NCBI RefSeq assembly: GCF_009709555.1
Contig: NZ_WJBG01000147.1
Span: 26,747-90,746 of the forward strand
DNA: 64,000 nt
From: Streptomyces blattellae
GTDB lineage: Bacteria; Actinomycetota; Actinomycetes; Streptomycetales; Streptomycetaceae
Reading direction: 5' to 3'
Made by a program: the position numbers and the translations under genes. Numbering within the stretch: position 1 is the stretch's first letter; every line of letters begins with the position of its first letter. Under the pieces are notes generated by a model, which saw nothing but the letters and a program-made list of their open reading frames with translations, was not told where the DNA came from and ran no database searches. Positions 7,471 through 16,287 of this stretch are shown here, one piece after another.

Positions 7471-8708
7471 GCACCGCTCCACAGGCCCTCGGGGGTCAGC
7501 CCCAGCAGCTCGATCGCGTTGCGCCGCACGATCCGCTCCACGACGTCCGCCGCCAGGTGCCCCATCTGCGTCTCGCCGACCTTGCGGGACTCGGGCCAGG
7601 TGGAGTCGGAGTGGGGGTAGTCGGTCTCGTACAGGACGTTGCCCACGCCGATGGAGTCCAGGTTCCTGAGCCCGAAGGCGTCGTCGAAGAAGCAGCCGTA
7701 GACGTGCTCGGCGAAGAGCTCGGACGGCGGCCGGTGGACCTTGTCCGCGACGCCGCCCCACCCCCGGTTCTCCTCCCACACCACATCGGCGCGCTCCAGG
7801 ATGTAGGGGATCCAGCCGATCTGCCCTTCCGCATACATGACCTTCAGCCCCGGGAAGCGCTCGAACTTGCCGCTCATCAGCCAGTCCACCATCGAAAAGC
7901 AGCAGTTGGCGAAGGTGATGGTGGAGCCGACGGCGGGCGGGGCGTCGGCGGAGGTGGAGGGCATACGGCTGCTGGAGCCGATGTGCATGGCGACGACGGT
8001 GCCGGTCTCGGCGCAGGCGGCGAGGAAGGGGTCCCAGTCGTCGGTGTGGACGGAGGGCAGGCCGAGGTGCGGGGGTATCTCGGAGAAGGCGACGGCACGG
8101 ACGCCACGGGCGGCGTTGCGCCGTACTTCCGCCGCCGCCAGCCCGGCGTCCCAGAGGGGGATGAGGGTGAGCGGGATGAGCCGGCCCTGGGCCGCGGGCC
8201 CGCACCACTCCTCCACCATCCAGTCGTTGTAGGCCTGCACGCACAGCAGCCCCAGCTCATGGTCCCGGGCTTCCGTGAAGGTCTGCCCGCAGAAGCGGGG
8301 AAAGGTGGGGAAGCAGAGGGCGGACTGGACGTGGTTGACGTCCATGTCGGCGAGGCGGGCGGGGACGTCGTACGACCCGACGCGCATCTGCTCGTACGTG
8401 ATCACCTCCAGCTTGATCTCGTCCCTGCTGTAGCCGACGGCCGTGTCCAGGCGGGTGAGAGGCCGATGCAGATCCTCGTAGATCCACCAGTCGCCGATCG
8501 GTCCGTCGTCACCGCCCGGGGTGCCCATGACGGGCTTGAAGCGGCCACCGAGGAAGGACATCTCCTTCAGTGGCGCGCGGACGACGCGCGGTCCGATGTC
8601 CAGGTACTTCTTCGGAAGCCGGTTCTGCCACACGTCCGCGGGCTCCACGGTGTGGTCGTCGACGGAGATGATCAGGGGAAACGTCGTCTCGGTGTCCATG
8701 TCCGCCAC
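7467..8708 (-). CDS. Amidohydrolase family (ACMSD-like) metal-dependent hydrolase
   Basis: 413 residues. The N-terminus has SVDDHTVEP, the degenerate first metal motif of this group. The middle has VVAMHIGSSS and ITFANCC, and the C-terminal part has GVGNVLYETDYPHSDSTWPES, whose Asp is the conserved metal/catalytic residue of the aminocarboxymuconate-semialdehyde decarboxylase/resorcylate decarboxylase clan. Relatives decarboxylate or hydrolyse cyclic acids in aromatic and steroid-like breakdown. Start is GTG 8708 or in-frame ATG 8699. Operator site D begins 13 bp before the GTG. First gene of a two-gene operon with an LLM oxidoreductase. Confidence 0.87.
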   Translation of the reverse strand: MADMDTETTFPLIISVDDHTVEPADVWQNRLPKKYLDIGPRVVRAPLKEMSFLGGRFKPVMGTPGGDDGPIGDWWIYEDLHRPLTRLDTAVGYSRDEIKLEVITYEQMRVGSYDVPARLADMDVNHVQSALCFPTFPRFCGQTFTEARDHELGLLCVQAYNDWMVEEWCGPAAQGRLIPLTLIPLWDAGLAAAEVRRNAARGVRAVAFSEIPPHLGLPSVHTDDWDPFLAACAETGTVVAMHIGSSSRMPSTSADAPPAVGSTITFANCCFSMVDWLMSGKFERFPGLKVMYAEGQIGWIPYILERADVVWEENRGWGGVADKVHRPPSELFAEHVYGCFFDDAFGLRNLDSIGVGNVLYETDYPHSDSTWPESRKVGETQMGHLAADVVERIVRRNAIELLGLTPEGLWSGA

Positions 8709-8720
8709 GGTAGCGCTGAT

Positions 8721-8735
8721 CTGACGATGCGTCAG
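8721..8735. promoter_or_regulatory. Palindromic operator, site D
   Basis: CTGACGATGCGTCAG, perfect 6-3-6 palindrome just upstream of the amidohydrolase-LLM operon. It is placed so that a bound repressor would cover the transcription start or ribosome site. Confidence 0.8.
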
Positions 8736-8885
8736 CTACGGCGGAGTGGCCACCATCTTGCGAAGGGCGCGTGAGGGACTTGTGACATCCCGCGCGCCTG
8801 CGTGTGATCGGTCTCTCCACAGCTGACGCATCTGCCGGAACAAGGCAGACTGGCGGGGATGTAGACGGGTCCTAGGGGGACTGCG

Positions 8886-11879
8886 ATGGACGGGGTACCG
8901 CCAGTGCCGGAGCGGAGGCGTCCCGGCTCCTCGACAGATCGGGCGGAGCCGACAGACGCGGCGGAGCCGGTCTCGGCGGCGCTGCGCTTCGGTGTGCTCG
9001 GACCGGTGCGCGCCTGGCACGGCGAGGAACCGCTGGCCACCGGGTCCCCCCAGCAACGCGCCCTGCTCGCCGCCCTCCTCCTCCGCGAGGGCCGCACCGC
9101 GACCGCGGCCGAGCTGATCGACGCCCTCTGGGGCGAGGAACCCCCGTCCCAGGCCCTGGCGGCCCTGCGCACCTACGCCTCCCGCCTGCGCAAGGTGCTG
9201 GACCCAGGCGTCCTGGTGAGCGAGTCCGGCGGCTACGCGATCCGGGGCCTGCCGGACGGCTCCCTGGATCTCACGGTCGCCCAGGACCTGGCGGCCGAGG
9301 CGGAGAAGGCGCGCAACGCCGGGGAGTTGTGCCATGCGCGGGAGGTGCTGGGCCGGGCGCTGTCGCTGTGGGACGGCGAGGTCCTGGCGGGGGTACCCGG
9401 CCCCTACGCGGAGGCCCAGCGCGTACGCCTGGAGGAATGGCGCCTGCAACTCCTCGAATGCCGCCTGGACATGGACCTGGAACAGGGCTGCCACGCGGAG
9501 AGCGTGTCGGAACTGACGGCCCTGACGGCGGCGCATCCGCTCCGGGAGCGTCTGCGTGAGCTGCTGATGCTGGCGCTGTACCGCTCGGGCCGCCAGGCGG
9601 AGGCACTCGCGGTGTACGCGGACACGCGGCGCCTGCTCGCCGACGAGCTGGGCGTCGACCCGCGCCCGGGCCTGAGCGAACTCCAGCAGCGCATCCTGCG
9701 GGCGGACCCCGGCCTGACCGAGCCGTCGGCACCGGTGACGGAACCGGCCGCCGTCCCGGTCCGTCCTGCACAACTCCCCGCGACCGTCTCCGACTTCACG
9801 GGGCGGGCCTCCTTCGTCACCGAGCTGAGCGAGGTACTGGCCTTGGCGGAGGGCCGCGAGGGCCGCGTGATGGCGGTCTCGGCGGTGGCCGGGATCGGCG
9901 GCGTCGGCAAGACGACCCTCGCCGTGCATGTGGCACACCAGGCACGGGCGGCCTTCCCGGACGGCCAGTTGTACGTGGACCTGCAGGGCGCGGGAACCAG
10001 GGCTGCCGAGCCGGAGACCGTACTGGGCTCGTTCCTGCGGGCGTTGGGCACACCGGACTCCGCGATCCCGGACTCGCTGGCGGAGCGCTCGGCGCTGTAC
10101 CGGTCCGTGCTGGACGGGCGGCGCGTGCTGGTCCTGCTGGACAACGCACGGGACGCGGCACAGGTACGTCCGCTGCTGCCGGGGACGGAGGGCTGCGCGG
10201 CCCTGGTGACGTCGCGGGTTCGTATGGTCGATCTCGCGGGCGCCCACCTCGTCGACCTGGACGTGATGTCGCCCGACGAGGCGCTGTCGCTGTTCACGAA
10301 GATCATGGGCGAGGAGCGGGTCGCCGCCGAGCGAGAGGCCGCCCTGGACGTCGTCGCGGCCTGCGGCTTCCTGCCCCTGGCGATCAGGATCGCGGCATCA
10401 CGGCTGGCGGCACGCCGCACCTGGACGGTGTCGGTGCTGGCGGCGAAGCTGGCGGACGAGCGACGGAGGTTGGACGAACTCCAGGCCGGCGACCTGGCGG
10501 TGAAGGCGACGTTCGAGCTGGGCTACGGCGCCCTGGAACCCGCCCAGGCACGGGCGTTCCGGCTGCTGGGCCTGGCCGGCGGGCCCGACATCTCGCTGGC
10601 GGCTGCGGCGGCGGTGCTGGACCTGCCGGTGGAGGACACCGAGGACCTGCTGGAGTCCCTCGTCGACACGTCGCTGCTGGAGTCGGCGGCTCCCGGCCGG
10701 TACCGGTACCACGACCTGGTGCGGCTCTACGCGCGTGCATGTGCGGAGAGGGACGAGTGGCCGCCGAGTGAGCGGGGCGCTGCGATGTCCCGGTTGCTGG
10801 ACTTCTACCTGGCCACGGCGACGGGGGTTTACGCGATCGAGCGGCCTGGGGACCGGCTGGTGGATCACCTTGAGGCCACCGACTACCCGGGGCTGCGATT
10901 CGAGGACCGGCACAAGGCGCGGGACTGGTTGTACTCCGAAGCCCATGCGTTGCTCGCGTTCATCCAGCAGTGCACCGGGGCCACCGTGCTCCGGCGGGCG
11001 GTGGATCTGCTGTGGGCGGTGAAGGATCTCGCCGAGTCGGGCGCCAACTCCAAGCAGTACGAGACCGTCGCAGTCACGCTGCAAGGTGCGGCCGATCGGG
11101 CCGGGGACCCTCAGGCTCTGAGCCGGGCGCTCACGACGCTCACCAACGTCCACCTCGTGGCCGGACGCTTCAGCGCGGCGGACGACGCAGCACGACGTGC
11201 CATGGAGCTGGCCCACACCGTGGACGACCTGGCACCGAGGTGCTGGGCCGCCAACGACCGCGGCATCATCGCGCTCTATCAGAAGCGTTACGCGGATGGT
11301 GAGGCGTATCTCCGGCAGGCCATCGACAGCTTCCGTCAGGACGAGAACCTCGCCGGAGAAGCCAGCGCACTCTGCAACCTCTCGCGTATCCACCTTGCCT
11401 TGGGCCGGGTCGGCAGCGCGGTGGAACTCGCACAGCAGGGCATCGCCATATACGACCGCCTCGGCCACGCACTGCGCGGCGCCAACGGCCGCTACGCCCT
11501 GGGGATGGCGCTGACCGGCCAGGGCGGACTGAGCGCGGCTGTCGACCGGCTCACCGAGGCCCTGGAGGTGTTTCGCGACAGCAGGCAGCGGCTCTGGGAG
11601 GGGATGACGCTCTTCCGGATGGCCGAAGCACATCTCGCGGCGCGCAGGCCCGCCAAGGCCGCGGCTCTGGCGGAGCAGGCACAGGCCGTCCTGCGCGGCA
11701 TCGGCGGTGAATGGCGCCGAGGCAACATCCTCACCGTCCTCGGCCGCGCGCTGAGCGACCTGAACCAGACCGGCCGGGCGCGGGCCTGCTGGCACGAGGC
11801 CCTCTCCATCTTCGACTCGCTGGATTCACCAGAGGCCGCCGAGGTGCGGCTCCTGCTCACGCCCGCGGCAGCCGCCTGA
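8886..11879 (+). CDS. afsR: AfsR-type SARP global regulator (BTAD, NB-ARC, TPR)
   Basis: 997 residues, the length of AfsR (about 993). The N-terminal OmpR-like DNA-binding domain (LRFGVLGPVRAWHGEEPL, then LLLREGRTATAAELIDALWG, residues 33-120) is followed by the bacterial transcriptional activation domain, whose end is VYADTRRLLADELGVDPRPG near 243-262. The ATPase domain has Walker A GIGGVGKTTL at 336-345 and VLVLLDNARD. The C-terminal third is a helical TPR-like array. ATG 8886 follows AGGGGGA. AfsR is a pleiotropic activator of antibiotic production that is phosphorylated by AfsK and activates afsS. Both partners are in this window: a small AfsS-like ORF 195 bp downstream, and an AfsK kinase at 17.7-20.1 kb. 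Confidence 0.9.
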   Translation: MDGVPPVPERRRPGSSTDRAEPTDAAEPVSAALRFGVLGPVRAWHGEEPLATGSPQQRALLAALLLREGRTATAAELIDALWGEEPPSQALAALRTYASRLRKVLDPGVLVSESGGYAIRGLPDGSLDLTVAQDLAAEAEKARNAGELCHAREVLGRALSLWDGEVLAGVPGPYAEAQRVRLEEWRLQLLECRLDMDLEQGCHAESVSELTALTAAHPLRERLRELLMLALYRSGRQAEALAVYADTRRLLADELGVDPRPGLSELQQRILRADPGLTEPSAPVTEPAAVPVRPAQLPATVSDFTGRASFVTELSEVLALAEGREGRVMAVSAVAGIGGVGKTTLAVHVAHQARAAFPDGQLYVDLQGAGTRAAEPETVLGSFLRALGTPDSAIPDSLAERSALYRSVLDGRRVLVLLDNARDAAQVRPLLPGTEGCAALVTSRVRMVDLAGAHLVDLDVMSPDEALSLFTKIMGEERVAAEREAALDVVAACGFLPLAIRIAASRLAARRTWTVSVLAAKLADERRRLDELQAGDLAVKATFELGYGALEPAQARAFRLLGLAGGPDISLAAAAAVLDLPVEDTEDLLESLVDTSLLESAAPGRYRYHDLVRLYARACAERDEWPPSERGAAMSRLLDFYLATATGVYAIERPGDRLVDHLEATDYPGLRFEDRHKARDWLYSEAHALLAFIQQCTGATVLRRAVDLLWAVKDLAESGANSKQYETVAVTLQGAADRAGDPQALSRALTTLTNVHLVAGRFSAADDAARRAMELAHTVDDLAPRCWAANDRGIIALYQKRYADGEAYLRQAIDSFRQDENLAGEASALCNLSRIHLALGRVGSAVELAQQGIAIYDRLGHALRGANGRYALGMALTGQGGLSAAVDRLTEALEVFRDSRQRLWEGMTLFRMAEAHLAARRPAKAAALAEQAQAVLRGIGGEWRRGNILTVLGRALSDLNQTGRARACWHEALSIFDSLDSPEAAEVRLLLTPAAAA

Positions 11880-11892
11880 GCCCCCGCGGCGC

Positions 11893-11910
11893 GTTCATCG
11901 TTCGTTTATC
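11893..11910 (+). promoter_or_regulatory. Candidate AfsR (SARP) box: two heptads 11 bp apart
   Basis: GTTCATC at 11893-11899 and GTTTATC at 11904-11910 are near-identical heptads whose starts are 11 bp apart, the helical-turn spacing usual for SARP binding sites. They lie between afsR and the small afsS-like gene. The distance to the afsS start (about 165 bp) implies a long leader or an upstream activating position. Binding by AfsR is inferred, not shown. Confidence 0.5.
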
Positions 11911-12000
11911 GCGCCACGGCAGTGTGGGCCTTGTCGATCCGTCGTGTCGGGGGCAGACGGGTCAGCGGTGATCGTCGCCGCTAGGGTGTACGGCCCTGAC

Positions 12001-12042
12001 CTGCCCGTCCGGCGGCCCGCGGGGGAGCTGCCGGACGGGCAG
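12001..12042 (+). promoter_or_regulatory. Leader hairpin upstream of afsS
   Basis: Perfect 13-bp stem, arms 12001-12013 and 12030-12042, 32 bp before the afsS ATG. The bases just after it (CTCCC, about 12043-12047) could pair with the GGGAG of the ribosome site near 12058-12063, so alternative pairing might control translation or elongation. It may also be a simple attenuator or the end of the afsR transcript. Confidence 0.5.
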
Positions 12043-12073
12043 CTCCCAGCTGTCAACGGGGAGTTGCGAGTCC

Positions 12074-12247
12074 ATGAGCGAAGCCAAGAAGGACACCGTG
12101 GCGAAGCCGCTCGACAACCACGCCACGGATGTCACGGACGTCACCACGCAGGACCACGTCACCGATGAGATCACCACTCTCTCCGACCACGCGACGGGCG
12201 ACACGGTGAGGCCGCTCGACAACCACGCGACGGGCGAACCGGCCTGA
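12074..12247 (+). CDS. afsS: AfsS-like small 'sigma-like' regulatory protein
   Basis: 57 residues from ATG 12074 to TGA 12247, with a GGGGAG ribosome site. The sequence carries three related units: KPLDNHAT, TLSDHAT and RPLDNHAT. AfsS (AfsR2), the about 63-residue target of AfsR, is known for repeated T-x-x-D-N-H-A units, and this ORF follows afsR directly on the same strand as in S. coelicolor. I therefore call it AfsS-like with fair confidence although it is short and divergent. Its action in antibiotic regulation is known only genetically. A very long hairpin at 12295-12347 ends the unit. Confidence 0.72.
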   Translation: MSEAKKDTVAKPLDNHATDVTDVTTQDHVTDEITTLSDHATGDTVRPLDNHATGEPA

Positions 12248-12267
12248 ACAGGCCTGAACAGGCCTGA
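12241..12267. repeat. 10-bp direct repeat at the afsS stop
   Basis: GGCCTGAACA twice followed by GGCCTGACC. The first copy contains the afsS stop codon (TGA 12245-12247). Confidence 0.6.
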
Positions 12268-12294
12268 CCCCACACCGGCCCCACACCGGGACAC

Positions 12295-12347
12295 ACGTGC
12301 GTCGGCCGCGGCTGCGGGGGGGGGAAGCCGCCGCGGCCGACGCACGT
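12295..12347. terminator. Terminator with 18-bp perfect stem
   Basis: Arms 12295-12312 and 12330-12347 are perfectly complementary, with a G-rich 17-nt loop. It follows the afsS-like gene and precedes the DUF559 gene. The longer reading frame of the latter would begin inside it, one reason to prefer the GTG at 12408. Confidence 0.85.
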
Positions 12348-12407
12348 CACGATGAGGTTGTCCACAGGCGCGAAGCGGCATGTCGTGTCCTCCACGACAC
12401 TGTTGCC

Positions 12408-13334
12408 GTGGAGACCAGGGACGATTTGAGGGCGCTCGTCGAGGAGGGTGTGCTGCTCACCTCGCGTGCGCTGGAGGCCGGGTGGTCCAGAAGCTCGCTG
12501 TCCCGGCGGCTGGTTTCGGAGTCCTGGACCCGGATCCGGCAGGGTGCCTGGGCCGAGCCCGGGAGGGCGATCGACTTCGGTGTACGGCTGAGCGCGACCC
12601 GGCTTCTGCATCCCCGGCTCGTCGTGAGTCACCACTCGGCGGCTCGACTCCAGCGGATCGAGACGCTGGACACGGATCCGCCCGGCCTCGTCGAGTTCAT
12701 CGACCCCGCCCTCGGTTCTCATCGGCGCGTCCCCGGCGTACGCGTGCATCGCATCCCCGTCGACCCGGCCGACGTCGACGAGCGGCAGGGCGTGCGCGTC
12801 ACCGAGGTCGCCCGCACCCTCGCCGACCTCCTCCGGGCCGGTCCGAGGAACCACGCCCTGGTCTCCGTGGAGTCCGCGCTCGGCTGTCGCAGAGTGGGCG
12901 GTGTGCGCCGTACGCCGCTGGTCACCCCGGCCCGCCTCGCCCTCGCACTCGAAGCCCCGCTCCTCGGCGCCGTCAGGGCACGGCGGTGGCTGAGGCTCGT
13001 CGACCGCGGCTCCGGCTCCCCCGCGGAGACGGTCGCCCGCCTGCACATGCTCGACGCGGGCCTCCGCCCCGAGACGCAGGCCGAAGTGCGCACGCGGGAC
13101 GGCCGCCGCCGTTACCTCGACTTCCTGTTCCGGCCCGAGGGCCTGGCCGTGGAGATCGAGGGTTACGCCTACCACGGCACCCGCGACGCCCACCGCCGGG
13201 ACCTGACCCGCTTCAACGAGATCCACCAGTGCCCCGAAGTCCGCACCCTCCTCCGCTACACAGCCGAAACCGTCTTTTACCACCCCACCCGCATGACCAC
13301 CGAAATCCACGCCACCCTCGCGCGCCAGACCTGA
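12408..13334 (+). CDS. AbiEi-type HTH plus DUF559 (Vsr-like nuclease fold) protein
   Basis: About 308 residues from GTG 12408. The N-terminal part (LRALVEEGVLLTSRALEAGW, then RRLVSESWTRIRQGAW) resembles the winged helix of AbiEi antitoxins. The C-terminal part has RYLDFLFRPEGLAVEIEGYAYH, the PD-(D/E)xK-like core of DUF559 proteins, followed by DLTRFNEIH. Such solitary two-domain proteins are common in actinomycetes and their function is not established. No AbiEii toxin gene is adjacent, so I do not call a toxin-antitoxin pair. A frame extending back to 12297 would begin in a terminator stem. A 20-bp inverted repeat starts right after the stop. Confidence 0.7.
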   Translation: METRDDLRALVEEGVLLTSRALEAGWSRSSLSRRLVSESWTRIRQGAWAEPGRAIDFGVRLSATRLLHPRLVVSHHSAARLQRIETLDTDPPGLVEFIDPALGSHRRVPGVRVHRIPVDPADVDERQGVRVTEVARTLADLLRAGPRNHALVSVESALGCRRVGGVRRTPLVTPARLALALEAPLLGAVRARRWLRLVDRGSGSPAETVARLHMLDAGLRPETQAEVRTRDGRRRYLDFLFRPEGLAVEIEGYAYHGTRDAHRRDLTRFNEIHQCPEVRTLLRYTAETVFYHPTRMTTEIHATLARQT

Positions 13335-13414
13335 GGGATCGGTGCGTTTGTCCCACACCGGGCCTCTGCTTCCTGCGCACTTCCGTCCATGGACGGGACA
13401 AACGCACCGATCCC
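13335..13414. terminator. Convergent terminator with 20-bp perfect inverted repeat
   Basis: Arms 13335-13354 and 13395-13414 are perfect 20-mers separated by 40 nt that contain the smaller palindrome CGTCCATGGACG. It lies between the rightward DUF559 gene (stop 13334) and the leftward ligase (stop 13432). It fits a bidirectional terminator, although the long loop is unusual. Confidence 0.75.
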
Positions 13415-13431
13415 CCAGCCATCCAACTACC

Positions 13432-14988
13432 TCAGCGGAGGTTGCGCTTCAGGAGCTTTCCGCTGGCGTTTCTCGGTAGGTCGGGGACGAACTTCACCGC
13501 CCTGGGCACCTTGTAGTTCGCCATCTCGCGCCGCGCCCATGCGATCAGGTCGTCGCCGGTGGTCACCGACCCCGGCCGCCGCACCACGTATGCCTTCCCG
13601 ACCTCTCCCAGCCGTGTGTCCGGTACGCCGATCACCGCGACGTCCGCCACATCGGGGTGCAGGCCGAGGAGTTGCTCTATCTCCGCCGGGTACGCGTTGA
13701 AGCCGCCGACGATGAACATGTCCTTGATGCGGTCCGTGATGCGCAGGTTGCCCTCGCCGTCCAGCACGCCCACATCGCCCGTCCGCAGCCACCCGTCCTC
13801 GCCCAGCACCTCCGCCGTCGCCGCCTCGTCCCCGTAGTAGCCGCGCATCACGTTGAACCCGCGGACCAGGACCTCGCCGGGCTCGCCGAGCGGGGCCTCG
13901 ACCCGCACCTCCGTGCCGGGGATCGCCCGCCCGGACGTCGACGCGATCACCGGTAGCGGGTCGCCCCGCCGGCACATCGTCACGATGCCGCTCGCCTCCG
14001 AGAGGCCGTAGGCGGTGAGTACGGTCTCCACGCCCAACTCCCCGTGCAACCGCTCCACCAGGCGCAACGGCACCACCGCCGCGCCCGTCACCACCAGCCG
14101 CAGCGCCGAGAGGTCGTAGGTGTCGCGGGAGGCGTGGTCCAGCAGGGACTGGTGGAGGGTGGGCGGTCCGGGCAGGACCGACACGCGTTCCGCCGCGATG
14201 TTGGCCAGTGCCGTGTCGACGTTGAACACCGGCTGCGGGATCATCGTCGCGCCGCGCATCAGGCAGGCGATCACGCCCGCCTTGTAGCCGAAGGTGTGGA
14301 AGAAGGGATTGACGATCAGGTAGCGGTCGCCGCGCCTGAGTCCCGCGAGATCGCTCCACACTTCGTACGCCCGCAGCGTCTGCGCGTGTGTGATCACCGC
14401 GCCCTTCGGGCGGCCCGTCGTACCGGACGTGAAGACGATGTCCGACGGCCAGGAACCGTCCACGGCCGTCGAGCGCGCCCGCACCTCGGCCGGCTCCACG
14501 CCTTCGCCGCTCGCCAGGAAGTCCTTCCACGTACGGAAGTCGGCGGGCGCGTCGTCCGACAGCACGACCACCTGCGCCAGCTCCGGCAGGCCCGGCCCCT
14601 CCGCGACCGCCCGGCGCAGCGATGCCACGTAGGACGTCCCGAGGAACGTCCCCGTCACGAACAGCAGCCGCGTCCCGCTCCTGCGCAGCACATCCGCCGC
14701 CTCCACGCCCTTGAAGCGGGTGTTTACGGGGACCAGCACCGCCCCGGCCGACACCGCGCCGAGCGCCGCCACGATCCAGTCGAGGGAGTTCGGGGCCCAG
14801 ATCGCGACCCGGTCGCCGGGCTCGACCCCGTTCGCCATGCAGGCCGCCGCCGACCGCTCGACGCGGGCGCCCAGTTCGGCGTACGAGATCCGGGTGCGGC
14901 CCTCCACCACCGCCTCGTCGTCCGCGTACCGCTCGGCGGCGGACCGGACGAGTCCCGGAACGCTGCCCCACTCCAAGTCACCGCGCAC
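13432..14988 (-). CDS. FadD3-like AMP-forming acyl-CoA ligase
   Basis: About 518 residues from GTG 14988, which has GGGAGG 6 bp upstream; an open frame continues to 15090 but has no ribosome site and would cover the operators. It has the AMP-binding loop VFTSGTTGRPKGA, the conserved TAYGLSEASG, GWLRTGDVG and the catalytic lysine region LPRNASGKLLK. The stretches around VNPFFHTFGYKAGV and FIVGGFNAYPAEIEQLL look like FadD3-family ligases, which activate the propionate side chain of the steroid CD-ring acid HIP. It should activate a carboxylic acid with ATP and CoA. Divergent from the thiolase operon, with two operators between. Confidence 0.85.
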   Translation of the reverse strand: MRGDLEWGSVPGLVRSAAERYADDEAVVEGRTRISYAELGARVERSAAACMANGVEPGDRVAIWAPNSLDWIVAALGAVSAGAVLVPVNTRFKGVEAADVLRRSGTRLLFVTGTFLGTSYVASLRRAVAEGPGLPELAQVVVLSDDAPADFRTWKDFLASGEGVEPAEVRARSTAVDGSWPSDIVFTSGTTGRPKGAVITHAQTLRAYEVWSDLAGLRRGDRYLIVNPFFHTFGYKAGVIACLMRGATMIPQPVFNVDTALANIAAERVSVLPGPPTLHQSLLDHASRDTYDLSALRLVVTGAAVVPLRLVERLHGELGVETVLTAYGLSEASGIVTMCRRGDPLPVIASTSGRAIPGTEVRVEAPLGEPGEVLVRGFNVMRGYYGDEAATAEVLGEDGWLRTGDVGVLDGEGNLRITDRIKDMFIVGGFNAYPAEIEQLLGLHPDVADVAVIGVPDTRLGEVGKAYVVRRPGSVTTGDDLIAWARREMANYKVPRAVKFVPDLPRNASGKLLKRNLR

Positions 14989-15027
14989 AACAGCCTCCCG
15001 GACCGAAACCAGTACCCGAACTCCTAG

Positions 15028-15042
15028 CTGACTGCCCGTCAG
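15028..15042. promoter_or_regulatory. Palindromic operator, site E1
   Basis: CTGACTGCCCGTCAG, one mismatch, 40 bp before the ligase start in the divergent ligase/thiolase promoter region. Confidence 0.7.
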
Positions 15043-15054
15043 ATTAGTTGTAAC

Positions 15055-15069
15055 CTGACGGTCTGTCAG
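15055..15069. promoter_or_regulatory. Palindromic operator, site E2
   Basis: CTGACGGTCTGTCAG, one mismatch, 27 bp from site E1 (left end to left end) and 65 bp before the thiolase ATG. The two sites could serve the two divergent promoters separately. Confidence 0.7.
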
Positions 15070-15133
15070 CCACCACCAAGTCACCGCCAAGTCACCGCCA
15101 GGTCACCGCATCGAACCGCGTGGAGGTGTGCAC

Positions 15134-16282
15134 ATGGCCGGGCTCAAGGACGCCACCGCCGTCGTCGGCATCGGGCAGACCCCCTTCGCCAAGCACCTCC
15201 CCGACGACGAGCGGACCCTCGCCTGCCGTGCCGTCCTCGCCGCCCTCGACGACGCGGGCATCGCCCCCGGCGAGGTCGACGCGCTCGCCTCGTACACGAT
15301 GGAGGAGACGGACGAGGTTGAGCTGGCGAAGGCCGTCGGGCTCGGTGACCTCACCTTCTTCAGCAAGGTCGGGTACGGCGGCGGCGGTTCCTGTGCCACC
15401 GTCGCCCATCTCGCCGCCGCCATCGCGACCGGACAGGCCACCGTGGGCGTGGCCTGGCGGTCCCGGAAGCGCGGCAGCGGACCGCGGCCGTGGACCGACA
15501 CCGCCGTACAGCTGCCGACGCCCGCGCAGTGGACCCGTCCCTTCGGCCTGCTGCGGCCCGCGGACGAGATAGCCGTGCTCACCCGCCGCTACATGCACGA
15601 GTACGGCGCGACCCGCGACCATCTCTTCAACGTCGCCCTCGCCTGCCGCAACCGGGCCAACCAGAATTCCGCCGCGATCATGTACGACCGCCCCCTCACC
15701 CGCGAGATGTACATGACCTCCCGCTGGATCAGCGAACCCCTCTGCCTCTTCGACAACTGCCTGGAGACGGACGGGGCGTTGGCGTGCGTCATCGTCAGCA
15801 GGGAGCGGGCCCGCGACTGCCGGCACACCCCCGTCTACGTCCACTCCGCCGCGCAGGGCCTGCCCGCCCAGCACCACGGCATGGTCAACTACTGGAACGA
15901 CGACCCGCTCACCGGCCCGGCCCACGCCACCGCCCGGCACCTGTGGAAGCACGCCGACTTCACCCCGCAGGACGTCGACGTCGCCCAGATCTACGACGCG
16001 TTCACGTCCCTCATCCCGCTCTCCCTGGAGGGCTACGGCTTCTGCGGGCGCGGCGAGGGCGGGGCGTTCACGGAGGGCGGCGCGCTGGAGATCGGCGGGC
16101 GGCTGCCGCTGAACACCGGGGGCGGCGGGCTGTCCGAGGCGTACGTGCACGGCTTCAACCTCATCAACGAGGGCGTGAAGCAGCTACGGGGCACGAGTAC
16201 CGCCCAGGTGCCGGGGGCCGCCACCTGCCTGGTCACGGCGGGCGAGGGGGTTCCCACGTCCGCCCTGCTGCTGAGGAGCTGA
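15134..16282 (+). CDS. Thiolase-like protein (lipid-transfer/Ltp type), forms pair with DUF35
   Basis: 382 residues from ATG 15134 with GGAGG 7 bp upstream (an in-frame GTG at 15128 is less likely). Thiolase-fold signatures: AVVGIGQTPFAKH at the N-terminus, GYGGGGSCATVAHLAAAIATG at the position of the active-site loop, then QIYDAFTSLIPLSLEGYGF and LNTGGGGLSEAYVHGFNL. The group includes non-decarboxylating thiolases and the Ltp retro-aldolases of steroid side-chain breakdown, which need a DUF35 partner. Such a partner follows after 5 bp. A Cys is present in the active-site loop, so thiolysis remains possible. First gene of a thiolase-DUF35-hydratase operon. Confidence 0.85.
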   Translation: MAGLKDATAVVGIGQTPFAKHLPDDERTLACRAVLAALDDAGIAPGEVDALASYTMEETDEVELAKAVGLGDLTFFSKVGYGGGGSCATVAHLAAAIATGQATVGVAWRSRKRGSGPRPWTDTAVQLPTPAQWTRPFGLLRPADEIAVLTRRYMHEYGATRDHLFNVALACRNRANQNSAAIMYDRPLTREMYMTSRWISEPLCLFDNCLETDGALACVIVSRERARDCRHTPVYVHSAAQGLPAQHHGMVNYWNDDPLTGPAHATARHLWKHADFTPQDVDVAQIYDAFTSLIPLSLEGYGFCGRGEGGAFTEGGALEIGGRLPLNTGGGGLSEAYVHGFNLINEGVKQLRGTSTAQVPGAATCLVTAGEGVPTSALLLRS

Positions 16283-16287
16283 CGCGC

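Noticed and set aside
12408..13334. AbiE-type toxin-antitoxin pair
   Set aside because: The protein has the AbiEi-like head and a DUF559 tail, but no AbiEii nucleotidyltransferase gene is adjacent.
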